From contig JAETQI010000011.1 of assembly GCA_021770755.1 (NCBI GenBank), positions 39,809 to 103,808 of the forward strand: 64,000 nt of DNA, given 5' to 3'. Within the stretch, counting starts at the first letter, position 1; every line of letters begins with the position of its first letter. Below the pieces are notes generated by a model. It was not told the origin of the DNA, searched no databases, and saw only the letters and a program-made list of their open reading frames with translations. Shown here piece after piece: positions 25,510 through 35,212 of this stretch. Made by a program: the position numbers and the translations under genes. The DNA comes from Lachnospiraceae bacterium. Lineage in GTDB: Bacteria; Bacillota; Clostridia; Lachnospirales; Lachnospiraceae.

Positions 25510-26637
25510 CTACCTGACCCCCACATTCATTATAATTTCCTGGGCCACGTTATCAAGCGAGACCACTTGGTTGACCAGACCTGTCGCAGCGATTGCCTTG
25601 GGCATTCCATACACCGTCGATGACGCCTCATCCTGTGCGATAACGTGTATTTTTTTTGAAGTTTCCAAATTCACGATTCCCCTGGTACCATCCGCTCCCA
25701 TACCAGTCAGTACAACACATACGATCTGCGCATAATTGCTAGTTTTTAAGGACTCAAACATATAGTTTGCACACGGCTTTACGCCTTCCCTTGGAGGTTC
25801 GTCTGTATATGTGATCGTCGGCCTTCCGCCCTTGTTTGCCACATTCATGTGCTTGCCGCCCATGGAGATATATACCACGCCGTTCTCAAGCACATCTCCC
25901 TCCGCGGCTTCCTTGACCCTGATCTTGCTCATGGAATCAAGCCGCTCCGCGAGGGACTGTGTAAACCCTTTCGGCATATGCTGAACGATCAGGACAGGCG
26001 CTGCAAGCTCTGCAGGAAGCCTCGGCACAACACTTTGAAGCGCCTTGGGTCCTCCTGTCGAGCAGGCAAGTGCCACAACCTTCTGTCCAGCCACGACCGG
26101 CTGGCTTTTCCGGACAATGCTCACCAGCTTCTGCGTCGTCTCTTCCTGCTTCTCCCTTGAAACTGTGGATACTGCCGCCACGGCGGAAATATTCGTCTGA
26201 CGGCTGGTAACGACCGCCTGTAGTGTGTCCAGAAATTTGTCCTTGAATCCGCTGCTCTTCAGATATACAATATTCACCGGTTTCTCGATAAAGTCGATCG
26301 CACCAAGGTCGAGCGCCTCCATTGTTACCGCCGCGCCGTCCTTGGTATCCGTGCTCGCCATCATGATACGCGCCCGGATCTTATCCTTCTGCAGGGCGCG
26401 CAGAAACTGGATCCCGTTCATCTTAGGCATATTGACATCGAGAACGACGCCATCATACTGATTCTTTTTCAGCAGTTCATATGCTGCCTGACCATCAAAA
26501 GCCTGCTCCACTACCTGGAACCGTTCATCTGAATTGATTATATCACACATTACTCTTCTCATAAGTGCAGAATCATCAACTACGAGAATTTTTTTCTTAT
26601 TTTTTGGAGCATTTGTGTTCATTATCATACTATTCAA
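25510..26637 (-). CDS. cheB: Chemoreceptor methylesterase CheB
   Basis: The protein of up to 375 residues has a receiver (phosphoacceptor in GVVLDVNMP) and a methylesterase domain with the catalytic Ser (ACSTGGPKAL), His (VQHMPKGF) and Asp (TGMGADGTRG). It removes receptor methyl groups for adaptation. The longest frame starts with TTG at 26637 and overlaps the PilZ stop by 4 bases; ATGs at codons 4 and 6 are alternatives. CheR is not in the window. Confidence 0.95.
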   Translation of the reverse strand: MNSMIMNTNAPKNKKKILVVDDSALMRRVMCDIINSDERFQVVEQAFDGQAAYELLKKNQYDGVVLDVNMPKMNGIQFLRALQKDKIRARIMMASTDTKDGAAVTMEALDLGAIDFIEKPVNIVYLKSSGFKDKFLDTLQAVVTSRQTNISAVAAVSTVSREKQEETTQKLVSIVRKSQPVVAGQKVVALACSTGGPKALQSVVPRLPAELAAPVLIVQHMPKGFTQSLAERLDSMSKIRVKEAAEGDVLENGVVYISMGGKHMNVANKGGRPTITYTDEPPREGVKPCANYMFESLKTSNYAQIVCVVLTGMGADGTRGIVNLETSKKIHVIAQDEASSTVYGMPKAIAATGLVNQVVSLDNVAQEIIMNVGVR

Positions 26638-27359
26638 CGACCCTTCCCATTTTTTCTGTTTTTTCTTTCCTCATCAAAAATATACTTAATAATCTCTTCC
26701 CTTGTCGCAGTATCGATAAACTCGAACTTTACACGGTTCTCATACTCGTTCGTCCTGTTCTCGATGCCGCCTGAATAAATTACCTTCGCTGCCAGCAAAA
26801 ACGGTCTGTCAATCTCCATGATCGGGAGACTGAAACGCATCAATATAATACTGTCCTCATTAAATTTTTCCCTCGATACAAACCGCGTCCCTCCGCCGCT
26901 TATATCCACGATCACGCCCCGGATCATATCGCTTTCCGGCACCAGATGGGTAAGCCCCCTGGCATACGCATCCGACTCCTGTCTGGTCATCTCCCGGGCT
27001 AACATCTCTACGACACAGTTAAATCTATAATATTCCCTCCGCTGATATTTGTGAAGGTTGCTGATCAGCTCAACGACAAGGACATAGATCCCGTTTACTT
27101 TCTGTCTGCCAGCAATCCTGACGCCCGCGCGGTACATCCCGCCATGGGAAAAAAAACATACATCATACTCCCCGTCGACCGGGAGCAGCACCAGCTTTGC
27201 CTTCTCCATAGGCATCACAAGCCGAAGCCGCCCGTCGCTTAGAATATCATATACCGAAGTCCTGTAAGTCTTTACGCCCTCCGTACCATCAGGAAGCACC
27301 ACGCTGACTGTTGATTTTAGTTCCAGCTTATCCCCTGGTGATATAAATTTCTCTATCAT
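26634..27359 (-). CDS. PilZ-domain flagellar brake protein (YcgR/YpfB-like)
   Basis: The 241-residue protein has an N-terminal YcgR-like barrel (about 1-95) and a PilZ domain (about 98-225) with both c-di-GMP-binding motifs: RREYYR near 98-103 and DISGGGTRF. By family it binds c-di-GMP and slows the flagellar motor. It lies between flhG and cheB, so it is made with the motor genes. GGGGGG precedes the ATG. Confidence 0.88.
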   Translation of the reverse strand: MIEKFISPGDKLELKSTVSVVLPDGTEGVKTYRTSVYDILSDGRLRLVMPMEKAKLVLLPVDGEYDVCFFSHGGMYRAGVRIAGRQKVNGIYVLVVELISNLHKYQRREYYRFNCVVEMLAREMTRQESDAYARGLTHLVPESDMIRGVIVDISGGGTRFVSREKFNEDSIILMRFSLPIMEIDRPFLLAAKVIYSGGIENRTNEYENRVKFEFIDTATREEIIKYIFDEERKNRKNGKGR

Positions 27360-27377
27360 AGACTCCCCCCGATTTAT

Positions 27378-28265
27378 TTATCCCATTTTTTTGTTTCCCG
27401 CCACGATATGCGAGAAAAATGCCGCCATCCCGCGCTTCACCAGCGACTTGTCATATTCCCTGTCCATCAGGACATACGCCATCCGCTCATACGCGATGGA
27501 AGACTTTGCATTCGGGCTCTGCATACTCACAGGCGTCTGCTGCATCACGGCATCCTCAAGATGATAATCCTGCGGTATGGAGCCAAGATACGACACCGGA
27601 AGTTTCAGATAACGGCTCACCACCGTCTCGAGCTTGCTGTACATGGTCTCGCCCTCCGCCACGCCCGACACCTTGTTGGCGATCACCATGATCTTCGAAT
27701 CCTCCCTGGCAAAACGGGGATGACGGTTCAACGCTTTCAGCAGGGAGTAGGAATCCGTGATCGATGTAGGCTCCGGTGTCGCCACGACCAGGATCTCGCC
27801 GCTTGCGACAAGAAAATCCAGCACCGCGTCGGAAATTCCCGCGCCGGTATCTATAATAATAATATCGGCGATCGCATCGAGTTTTGCAAGATTCTGTATG
27901 ATATAATTTAGATAGCCCCTGCTCAGATTGGACAAACCGGCGATCCCGGAGCCTCCTGATATAAAGCCGATGTCCATGGGTCCCCATGTTATGATGTCTG
28001 TAATGTTCTTCCCCTGATATATCAGATCGCACAGGTTATGTTTTGGAACCGTTCCAAACATGATCTCTATATTGGCAAGCCCAAAGTCTGCATCCAATAT
28101 AATAACTCTCTTTCCCATTTTTTTGAACTGGCAGGCAAGATTGATGGCGGTGTTGGACTTTCCCACGCCACCCTTTCCACTTGTCACCGTTATCACTCTG
28201 GAGAGCGGCCTTGGCATTGGATTCAATTTAATCACATTTCGTAACTGTTCAGCCTGATCCACCAT
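27378..28265 (-). CDS. flhG: Flagellar number regulator FlhG (YlxH, MinD-like ATPase)
   Basis: The 295-residue ParA/MinD-family ATPase has the deviant Walker A motif SGKGGVGKSNTAINLA, then ILDADFGLANIEIMFG and IIIDTGAGIS. It pairs with FlhF to set flagellar number and placement and contacts FliM/FliY in other species. The N-terminus (DQAEQLRNVI) carries the conserved FlhF-activating helix. AGGAGGG precedes the ATG; it follows flhF by 14 bases. Confidence 0.95.
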   Translation of the reverse strand: MVDQAEQLRNVIKLNPMPRPLSRVITVTSGKGGVGKSNTAINLACQFKKMGKRVIILDADFGLANIEIMFGTVPKHNLCDLIYQGKNITDIITWGPMDIGFISGGSGIAGLSNLSRGYLNYIIQNLAKLDAIADIIIIDTGAGISDAVLDFLVASGEILVVATPEPTSITDSYSLLKALNRHPRFAREDSKIMVIANKVSGVAEGETMYSKLETVVSRYLKLPVSYLGSIPQDYHLEDAVMQQTPVSMQSPNAKSSIAYERMAYVLMDREYDKSLVKRGMAAFFSHIVAGNKKMG

Positions 28266-28279
28266 ATATTACCCTCCTA

Positions 28280-29668
28280 TCAGCGCCTTCCTCCTAGCAA
28301 CTGCTTTACCGTCGACTGCGGATTGAAGTACTCGATATCATCCGGTACATTCTGCCCGCACGTCACATAGGAAAGCGTCGCACCTGTATATAATTTCAGA
28401 TTATAGATGTCTCCCAACGTAGTTGTCTCATCAAGCTTTGTGAAGATCAGCTTATAATCCGTGATCTCTTTGTAAATATCTGCAGTCCTCATCAGATCTC
28501 TGTATTTTGTCGAAGCGGACAGCACAAGAAATACTTCCTTGGAAGCATCGGCGTCCACCGAATGGATCAGATCGCTCATACTCTCACACTGCGCTTCATT
28601 GTTCGGCGAATGCCCTGTCGTATCCACCAGTATGTAATCGTATTCCTTGAAGTCCTCCACAGCGTCCGTGATCTCCTTTGCCGTGTACACAACCCTGAAC
28701 GGCACTTCCAGAATGTTCGCATACGTCCTTAGCTGCTCCGCCGCAGCGATCCTGTATGTATCAGCCGTGAGCAGTGCGACCTTCTTCTTGTGTTCCACCC
28801 TGAAAGAAGAAGCGATCTTTGCGATCGTCGTCGTCTTTCCCACGCCGGTCGGCCCCACAAAGAAGACAACCTTTGGCGCCTTTTCATCCTCCTCCATCAC
28901 ATAGGGTTTTCCGAGCTTTAAGATCATTCTCTGGTAGATCTCCGAGAGCATAAAATCCATCGTGACATCTGCCTTGCAGTTCCTGTCGATCTCCTCGATG
29001 ATCTCTTTTGCGTACTTCTCGTTGATCTCATTGTCCGTCATTTTGTTGTACAGGAGTTTTAAGAAATTGACGCGTTCCGTGCTCTCTTCCTTTTTCACGC
29101 TCTCCGTGCTCTTTGTCTCATCCGCCTGCGGCTTGTTCTCCTGCTGGGAAAGCTGCTTCTCGATCAGATTCTGGAGATTGTCCAGCTTCTCCTCCAGACC
29201 GTTTCCACGGAGATTCTCCTTGGTCGGCTCGTTTGTCTTTGACTCGACCTTGCCGCGGGCTTTCTCGCTCTCCGCCGTCTTTGCCGGATCCTGCTTCTGT
29301 GCCGGAAACGCGGCGAGCGCATCCGCAACCGCCTGCCCCACGGCAAATGCATCGCCGGATGCCTTGGTATCCTCCGCTGCAGCTTCCTTTTTCTCCGGCT
29401 GCTTCATCGGAATGATCTTTCCTGCTCCCTGGCTCAGACTGACAGCCACACCGTCCTTCTGGATCTCACTCGGCGCTGCTGCGCTGTATTTTTCGTTCTC
29501 CTCTTCCTTCGCAACGGTCACCTCAAATCTGGTGCCTTTAAACAGGCTCATGATGCCTTTTGCCTTGATCGCCTTGACGTTCATCTCAACGATGCCCTCG
29601 CCGAGCTCCTTTCTCGCACTCTCGAGCGCTTCTTCTTTTGTTTTTCCCTGAAATTTCTTTATTATCAT
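28280..29668 (-). CDS. flhF: SRP-type GTPase FlhF
   Basis: The 462-residue protein sets the site of flagellar assembly. It has a B domain (1-60, starting MIIKKFQGKTKEEALE), a long charged Lys/Glu-rich linker (about 65-190), an N domain and a G domain with GPTGVGKTTTIAKIA, DTYRIAAAEQL, DTTGHSP and TKLDET. The start overlaps the flhA stop by 4 bases (ATGA). The linker is longer than in Bacillus FlhF. Confidence 0.95.
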   Translation of the reverse strand: MIIKKFQGKTKEEALESARKELGEGIVEMNVKAIKAKGIMSLFKGTRFEVTVAKEEENEKYSAAAPSEIQKDGVAVSLSQGAGKIIPMKQPEKKEAAAEDTKASGDAFAVGQAVADALAAFPAQKQDPAKTAESEKARGKVESKTNEPTKENLRGNGLEEKLDNLQNLIEKQLSQQENKPQADETKSTESVKKEESTERVNFLKLLYNKMTDNEINEKYAKEIIEEIDRNCKADVTMDFMLSEIYQRMILKLGKPYVMEEDEKAPKVVFFVGPTGVGKTTTIAKIASSFRVEHKKKVALLTADTYRIAAAEQLRTYANILEVPFRVVYTAKEITDAVEDFKEYDYILVDTTGHSPNNEAQCESMSDLIHSVDADASKEVFLVLSASTKYRDLMRTADIYKEITDYKLIFTKLDETTTLGDIYNLKLYTGATLSYVTCGQNVPDDIEYFNPQSTVKQLLGGRR

Positions 29669-31704
29669 GCTGTCACCATTCCTACTGATTGTAATTCTAC
29701 ATTTGAATCGATCTCATTGTAAGATACCACTACCAGATCCTTGTAATAATCCTCTGTCAGTCTCTTAAAATACATCCTGACGATCGGTGAGGTTATCACG
29801 ATCGGATTCTTGCCAAGCTTCTCGAGCTTTCCTACCTCTGACTCCACAGAAGCCATGATCGTCTTTGTCTTCTCCGGATCCAGCGTCAGATATGCTCCCT
29901 GTTCTGTCTGCTTCACGCTTCCCATGATCTCCTGCTCCAGACCCGGATCCAGTGTAACCACGCTCGTCGTCTCATTGACCGGAAAATATTTGTTGGAGAT
30001 AGCGCGCTTTAAGCTCTGCCGCACATACTCTGTCAGTATGTCTGTATCCCTTGTGGATGCCGCATGGTCGGCAAGCGTCTCAAAGATCGTGACAAGGTCA
30101 CGCACCGAGATACCTTCCTTTAAGAGATTCTGCAATACTTTCTGGATATCGCCAAGCCCCAGAAGCTTCGGCACAAGCTCTTCCACCAGGGAAGGATTGG
30201 TCTCCTTGACATTGTTGACAAGATTCTGCACATCCTGTCTCGTGAGCAGGTCTGCAAGATATTGTCTGATGATCTCCGTCAGGTGGGTCGCGATGATCGA
30301 TGGCGGATCCACTACCGTATAGCCGACACTCTCCGCGCGCTCCCTCTGATTCTCCGTGATCCATATCGCCGGCAGATGGAACGAAGGTTCAAAAGTCGGG
30401 ATACCCGAGATCTCCTCCTCCACAAACCCCGGATTCATCGCCATATAGTGGTCGAACAGGATCTCGCCCTCGCTGACCTGGATCCCTTTGATCTTGATGA
30501 TGTACTGGTTCGGATTGAGCTGGATATTGTCGCGCAGTCGGATGATCGGCACAACCGTACCAAGCTCGAGCGCGATCTGTCTGCGGATCATCACAACACG
30601 GTCGAGGAGATCTCCGCCCTGGTTGACATCCGCAAGCGGTATGATACCGTAACCAAACTCCAATTCGATCGGGTCTACCTGCAGCAGCGAGTTGACATTC
30701 TCCGGTCTGCGGATCTCATCTGCCGTATCCTCCTCCGTGTCTGTCTCCGCCTCGATGCTCGCCGTCTCGATCGTGGATGCGATCATGCGCCCGCACACGA
30801 TAAAGATGACACCCAGGATCACGAAGATCAAGGGATTGAGCGGCGTCACCAGTCCCAGAAAAGCAAGCACCGCGCCTACCATATATAATACTTTGGGGAT
30901 CCCGAAAAGCTGGTTTACGAGCACCGTACCAAAATCTGCCTCCTTGGAACCCTTTGTCACCAGAATACCTGTCGACAACGAAATAAGAAGTGAAGGAATC
31001 TGGCTTACCAGACCGTCACCTATCGTGAGGATCGTATATTTGTCCGCAGCGGCGCCGATATCCATGCCCTGCCGCAGCACACCCATGATGATACCGCCGA
31101 TGATATTGACAAAGGTGATGATCAGACCTGCCGTCGCATCTCCCTTTACATACTTCACGGCACCGTCCATGGAACCGAAAAAGCTTGCTTCCTGCTGAAG
31201 CTTCTCCCGCTGTACTTTTGCTTCCGCATCCGTGATCGCGCCTGTATTTAAATCTGCGTCGATCGCCATCTGCTTACCTGGCATGGCGTCCAGCGTAAAT
31301 CTCGCCGTAACCTCGGCAACACGCTCAGAACCTTTGTTGATGACAACGAACTGAACAATGATCAAAATGATAAAAACCACAATACCGATGACAAGATCGC
31401 CGCCGCCGACGAAATTACCGAAAGTCGCCACGACGTTTCCCGGATTTCCCGTTGACAGGATCAGACGGGTTGACGATACGTTCAGGGCGATCCGGAAGAT
31501 CGTCGTGAACAGCAAAATGGTCGGATAAAAGGACAGATCCAACACCTCTTTTGCAAACATTGTCGTGAACAGGATCGTAAAAGCAAGCGAAATATTGATC
31601 GCAAGCAGTACATCCAGCATGGTACTACTGATCGGTACAATCAACATGATGATAGCGCCAAGTAAATAAAGAGCTACGCCTATGTCCGCTTTCCTCATCT
31701 TCAT
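29665..31704 (-). CDS. flhA: Flagellar export gate protein FlhA
   Basis: The 679-residue core of the type III export gate has about eight membrane helices (1-300), including the FHIPEP-region hallmark sequences LSFYPTILLFTTIFRIALNVSSTR and DAMPGKQMAIDADLN. The cytosolic export domain (about 320-679) follows. It starts a new transcript: a 311-base gap with its own promoter separates it from flhB. Confidence 0.97.
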   Translation of the reverse strand: MKMRKADIGVALYLLGAIIMLIVPISSTMLDVLLAINISLAFTILFTTMFAKEVLDLSFYPTILLFTTIFRIALNVSSTRLILSTGNPGNVVATFGNFVGGGDLVIGIVVFIILIIVQFVVINKGSERVAEVTARFTLDAMPGKQMAIDADLNTGAITDAEAKVQREKLQQEASFFGSMDGAVKYVKGDATAGLIITFVNIIGGIIMGVLRQGMDIGAAADKYTILTIGDGLVSQIPSLLISLSTGILVTKGSKEADFGTVLVNQLFGIPKVLYMVGAVLAFLGLVTPLNPLIFVILGVIFIVCGRMIASTIETASIEAETDTEEDTADEIRRPENVNSLLQVDPIELEFGYGIIPLADVNQGGDLLDRVVMIRRQIALELGTVVPIIRLRDNIQLNPNQYIIKIKGIQVSEGEILFDHYMAMNPGFVEEEISGIPTFEPSFHLPAIWITENQRERAESVGYTVVDPPSIIATHLTEIIRQYLADLLTRQDVQNLVNNVKETNPSLVEELVPKLLGLGDIQKVLQNLLKEGISVRDLVTIFETLADHAASTRDTDILTEYVRQSLKRAISNKYFPVNETTSVVTLDPGLEQEIMGSVKQTEQGAYLTLDPEKTKTIMASVESEVGKLEKLGKNPIVITSPIVRMYFKRLTEDYYKDLVVVSYNEIDSNVELQSVGMVTA

Positions 31705-31774
31705 GTCTCTGACTCCCCCTTAACTCCTAAATAAATAATCCCCTACTGTTTTTTGTCATTTTTCTTCATTTCAT

Positions 31775-31803
31775 ATTATCGCACAATTAACATAATTTGT
31801 ATA
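31775..31803 (-). promoter_or_regulatory. Promoter of the flhA-led unit
   Basis: TATACA (31798-31803), a 17-base spacer and GATAAT (31775-31780) preceded by TGC, an extended -10. It is about 70 bases before the flhA ATG. The -10 also faintly resembles a SigD site, but no TAAA -35 stands at the right distance. Confidence 0.6.
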
Positions 31804-31863
31804 TAATAATTTGTAAGTTTTTTGATTTTTTTAATTTTTTATATTACTTACACAAATTAAGAC

Positions 31864-31985
31864 AAAAAACTCTGTGCTTTTTCACAAACGGTATCCGTTT
31901 TTCCGGATAACATTTTACACACAGAGTCTTTTGGGTTGACATAATGCATCTAATAAACGTCCTGTTTTTAGAATTTTATGTCAAC
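31864..31985 (-). ncRNA. Structured flhB-flhA spacer (terminator/attenuator candidate)
   Basis: Of the 311 bases between flhB and flhA, this part holds three structures. A 10-base perfect dyad (31935-31944 with 31976-31985) lies just after the flhB stop. A terminator-like stem (31869-31876 with 31920-31927) is followed by a T-run on the minus strand. Two inner stems compete: 31892-31897 with 31904-31909, or 31886-31891 with 31895-31900. The rest of the gap is AT-rich and holds the flhA promoter. It may be a plain terminator with an elaborate loop or a regulatory RNA; no known riboswitch motif was seen. Confidence 0.45.
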
Positions 31986-32015
31986 TTGCTTTTTGATTGA
32001 TCCCACTTGTTTTCG

Positions 32016-33128
32016 CTATATCCTGCCCTGCATCTTGTAAACCATCGCAAGCACCTCCGCCACTGCCTGATAAAGCTCGGGCGGTACTTCCTGGCCAATA
32101 TCCACATTGGCATACAGCATACGGGCGAGCGGTTTGTTCTCCACGATCTCCACGTTGCTCTCACGCGCGATCTCCTTGATCTTCTGCGCGACATAGTCTG
32201 CACCTTTAGCCAGAACGACCGGCGCTGTTCCTGTCGCTGCATCGTAGCGGATCGCGACCGCGTAATGCGTCGGATTCGTGATGACCACATCCGCCTTTGG
32301 CACATCCTGCATCATACGCCGCTGGGACGCCTCACGCATCTTAGCCCGGATCTTTCCCTTGATCTGCGGATCTCCTTCTGCGTTCTTGTACTCGTCCTTG
32401 ACTTCCTGCTTTGTCATCTTGATATCATTGTTGAACTTGCGGCGCTGATAAAACAAGTCCGCAAACGCCACGATCATGAACACAAGGGAGATCTTAAGCC
32501 CCATATTGATCACGACGCTGCCGATCAGCTCGATCGCCTGGTTGAGCGGCATGCCATAGAACTGGACCAGATACACCCAGTCATCCTTTATGGTCGAATA
32601 CACGATCGCCATGATCAGGATGATCTTTGCGATTGACTTTAACAATTCGACGATCTTCTCCTTGGAGAACAGCCTCTTCGCGCCGGAGATCGGATTGAGT
32701 TTGCTGAACTTTGGTTTCAGCGGTTTCGTTGAAACCTGAAACTTAAACTGCAGCATATTGATACCGACCGCAATGACGATCCCGACGACAAAAAAAGGAA
32801 GTAGCTGCTTTAACAGCTCCAGATACACATTGTTGATCAGAGTCGTGTAATCTTCCCGCACGATACGCCCGTTCCAATACGTTGTGAACGCAGGCATCTT
32901 CTCATAGATCGTGCCAAAAAGCTTCATGAAGTTCTCACCCATACGGCCTACCCAGAACTTCAACAGCAAAAAGAGCGCGATCAGTTCCACACCGCTTGAC
33001 AGCTCCTTGCTCTTAGGAACCTTACCATCCTTACGGGTATCCGCCTTTTTCTTGGCGGTCGGCTCCTCCGTCTTCTCACCGCCTGGTCCCTCCTGGGCAA
33101 AAAACTGCAGATCATATTCCAATATCAC
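32016..33128 (-). CDS. flhB: Flagellar export switch protein FlhB
   Basis: The 370-residue protein has four membrane helices and a cytosolic domain with the self-cleaving NPTH motif (VVITNPTHYAVAIRY), which switches export from hook to filament substrates. I chose the GTG at 33128: GGAGG is 7 bases upstream and GTGA overlaps the fliR stop by 4 bases. The open frame continues upstream through fliR, but that extension is not FlhB-like. Confidence 0.95.
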   Translation of the reverse strand: MILEYDLQFFAQEGPGGEKTEEPTAKKKADTRKDGKVPKSKELSSGVELIALFLLLKFWVGRMGENFMKLFGTIYEKMPAFTTYWNGRIVREDYTTLINNVYLELLKQLLPFFVVGIVIAVGINMLQFKFQVSTKPLKPKFSKLNPISGAKRLFSKEKIVELLKSIAKIILIMAIVYSTIKDDWVYLVQFYGMPLNQAIELIGSVVINMGLKISLVFMIVAFADLFYQRRKFNNDIKMTKQEVKDEYKNAEGDPQIKGKIRAKMREASQRRMMQDVPKADVVITNPTHYAVAIRYDAATGTAPVVLAKGADYVAQKIKEIARESNVEIVENKPLARMLYANVDIGQEVPPELYQAVAEVLAMVYKMQGRI

Positions 33129-33907
33129 ATCATGCCCTCCACCATTGAGACGATCATCTGCTGCATCTGTGTCGTGATAAAATTGCAGACATCCGGAAGC
33201 AGCGTGATCGTTACCATGATAACACTCAGCCCCGCCAGCAGTTTGAGCTGGATACCGACAGAAAACATGTTCATCTGCGGCGCCAGCTTCGCCAGCAGTC
33301 CCAGTACGATATTCATCAGCGTGATGCTGGCAAAAACCGGCAGACATACACGGAATCCGATGATGATATACTCGCTCAGAAACAGGATCAGGGACTCCAG
33401 CAGCCTGTCCGTATTGATATGGACACCGCTGACCGGTATCAATATGAAAGTTTCCATCAGCGCTTTGAGCAGGAACCTGTGAAGCCCTGTCGTATACAGG
33501 ATCATCATCACGCCATACTGCATCAGGGCACCTGTGATGGAAGCCTGCTCATTTGTGGTAGGATCAAACACGTTCGCCATGGAAAGCCCCACCTCCATGT
33601 CGATGATCCTGCCCGCAAATAAAACAATGGAAGTACACATCTGGGCTGCCAATCCGATCAGCAGACCCACCGACACTTCCTTCAACACAACTGTGGCAAA
33701 TCCAAGTATAGTATTGTATTCCGGATAAACATGTTCCGGTCCAAAGGTATACATAATGTAGGCAACGAACACACTCAGCGCGACCTTGGCATTGTTCGGC
33801 ACACCTTTGGTACTAAAGAACGGCGCCACGAAGACAAAACTCGCGATCCGCACGAACACAAACAGAAAATATTCCAATTCAGACATGGAAAAAGTCAAAT
33901 TCACCAT
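33125..33907 (-). CDS. fliR: Flagellar export gate protein FliR
   Basis: The 260-residue membrane protein of the FliPQR export core has about six helices. The conserved FVFVAPFFSTKGVPNNAKVALS and MEVGLSMANVFDPTTNEQ are present. It is translationally coupled to flhB. Confidence 0.95.
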   Translation of the reverse strand: MVNLTFSMSELEYFLFVFVRIASFVFVAPFFSTKGVPNNAKVALSVFVAYIMYTFGPEHVYPEYNTILGFATVVLKEVSVGLLIGLAAQMCTSIVLFAGRIIDMEVGLSMANVFDPTTNEQASITGALMQYGVMMILYTTGLHRFLLKALMETFILIPVSGVHINTDRLLESLILFLSEYIIIGFRVCLPVFASITLMNIVLGLLAKLAPQMNMFSVGIQLKLLAGLSVIMVTITLLPDVCNFITTQMQQMIVSMVEGMM

Positions 33908-33931
33908 ACCGTGCAGCCATACTCCCTTCCG

Positions 33932-34201
33932 CTATCTGATATACTGCGAAAAACTCTGCCACAAGTCTGTCATGTATGTCGTCATATTATTCAGCATCCA
34001 GTCGCCCAAAAGCATCAGGCAGAGAAACATGCCCACGATCTTTGGTACAAAAGTGAGCGTCTGCTCCTGAATGGAAGTCACTGTCTGAAAGATACTGATG
34101 GCAAGACCGATCACCAGCGATACGATCAACGGGGGCGCCGCTGTCTTGAGCACTACAAACAATCCTTCCTTCATGATGTCTGTAACCAGTTCTGTCGTCA
34201 T
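33932..34201 (-). CDS. fliQ: Flagellar export gate protein FliQ
   Basis: The 89-residue two-helix component of the FliPQR gate, with the conserved ATSIQEQTLTFVPKI-type stretch (TVTSIQEQTLTFVPK). GGGGGAG precedes the ATG. Confidence 0.95.
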   Translation of the reverse strand: MTTELVTDIMKEGLFVVLKTAAPPLIVSLVIGLAISIFQTVTSIQEQTLTFVPKIVGMFLCLMLLGDWMLNNMTTYMTDLWQSFSQYIR

Positions 34202-34242
34202 CCTGTCACTCTCCCCCTTTTCTCATATAAACATTCGCTCCA

Positions 34243-35151
34243 TCAGTAAAAAGTCTGCACCAGATTCACGATCACGAGATTCCATCCGTCCGCCAGCACG
34301 AACAGCAGTATCTTAAACGGCATGGAGATCGTCGTTGGCGGCAGCATCATCATACCCATACTCATCAGCACCGATGCGACGACCATATCGATCACGATAA
34401 ACGGCACATAGATCGTAAATCCGATGATAAAGGCTGTGCGCAGTTCGCTGACAATAAAAGACGGGATCAAAACGGTTGTCGGCACCTGTGCCAGCGTCTC
34501 CCCGTCCCACGCTGTGTTCGATATCTGCATAAAGACATTGATATCCTCCCGCTGCGTCTGTTCGAACATAAAATTTCTCATGGGATCCGCCGCGATCCCG
34601 ATCGCTTCCTCAAATCCGATCTCTCCCGCATCATACGGCACGATCGCTTCTGTATAGACCTTACCAAACACCGGCTGCATGATATAAAATGTGAGAAACA
34701 AAGAAATAGCAATCAACACCTGATTGGGCGGTGCTGACTGTGTATTTAATGCCTGTCTCGTGAAATGCAGTACGATCAGTATCCTGGTAAACGACGTGAG
34801 CGTCACCAGCAGGATCGGCAATACGGCGATCGCTGTCAGAATCAGCAGTATTCTCAGATTCCCGTTGAGCTCTCCGTTTCCGCTGTCGTATGTAACCGTA
34901 AACGTGTTGGCAATATTCAGTTCCTTTAGATCCTCACCAGTCTGGGCAGTGCCAGGATCATTCTTGTTCGTCCGGTTCTCATTCTCCTCCTGACTGTTGT
35001 TCAGGATCTGTTCCGCAGCGGCGCCGTCATCCTCGCTCGTCGCATGGACCACAGCGATATCTGCCAGGAGTATCACCGCGACCATGCACAGCATGTACAC
35101 GATCTTTCGAAGTTCCCTGCCGATCTTATATTCTTTGCTCTTATTCTTCAT
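34243..35151 (-). CDS. fliP: Flagellar export gate protein FliP
   Basis: The 302-residue protein has an N-terminal signal-like helix (about 13-37) and a hydrophilic Asn/Glu-rich stretch (about 38-90), then the four-helix FliP core. The core includes LTSFTRILIVLHFTRQAL, APPNQVLIAISLFLTFYIM and SFIVSELRTAFIIGF. The mature FliP assembles as a pentamer in the export gate. The extended N-terminal stretch is longer than in many homologues. Confidence 0.95.
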   Translation of the reverse strand: MKNKSKEYKIGRELRKIVYMLCMVAVILLADIAVVHATSEDDGAAAEQILNNSQEENENRTNKNDPGTAQTGEDLKELNIANTFTVTYDSGNGELNGNLRILLILTAIAVLPILLVTLTSFTRILIVLHFTRQALNTQSAPPNQVLIAISLFLTFYIMQPVFGKVYTEAIVPYDAGEIGFEEAIGIAADPMRNFMFEQTQREDINVFMQISNTAWDGETLAQVPTTVLIPSFIVSELRTAFIIGFTIYVPFIVIDMVVASVLMSMGMMMLPPTTISMPFKILLFVLADGWNLVIVNLVQTFY

Positions 35152-35212
35152 ATCAGATTATCCTTATGCCTCACACACTTGTCTGTCAACCCGCACTTGT
35201 ACAGGATGCATA

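Noticed and set aside
31705..32015. A c-di-GMP riboswitch before flhA
   Set aside because: The conserved GEMM core is absent; the stems seen are short and terminator-like. I keep it as an unassigned structure.
33129..33347. An N-terminal extension of FlhB by 73 residues
   Set aside because: The extension is fliR read in another frame. The GTG at 33128 has a well-placed ribosome site and overlaps the fliR stop.
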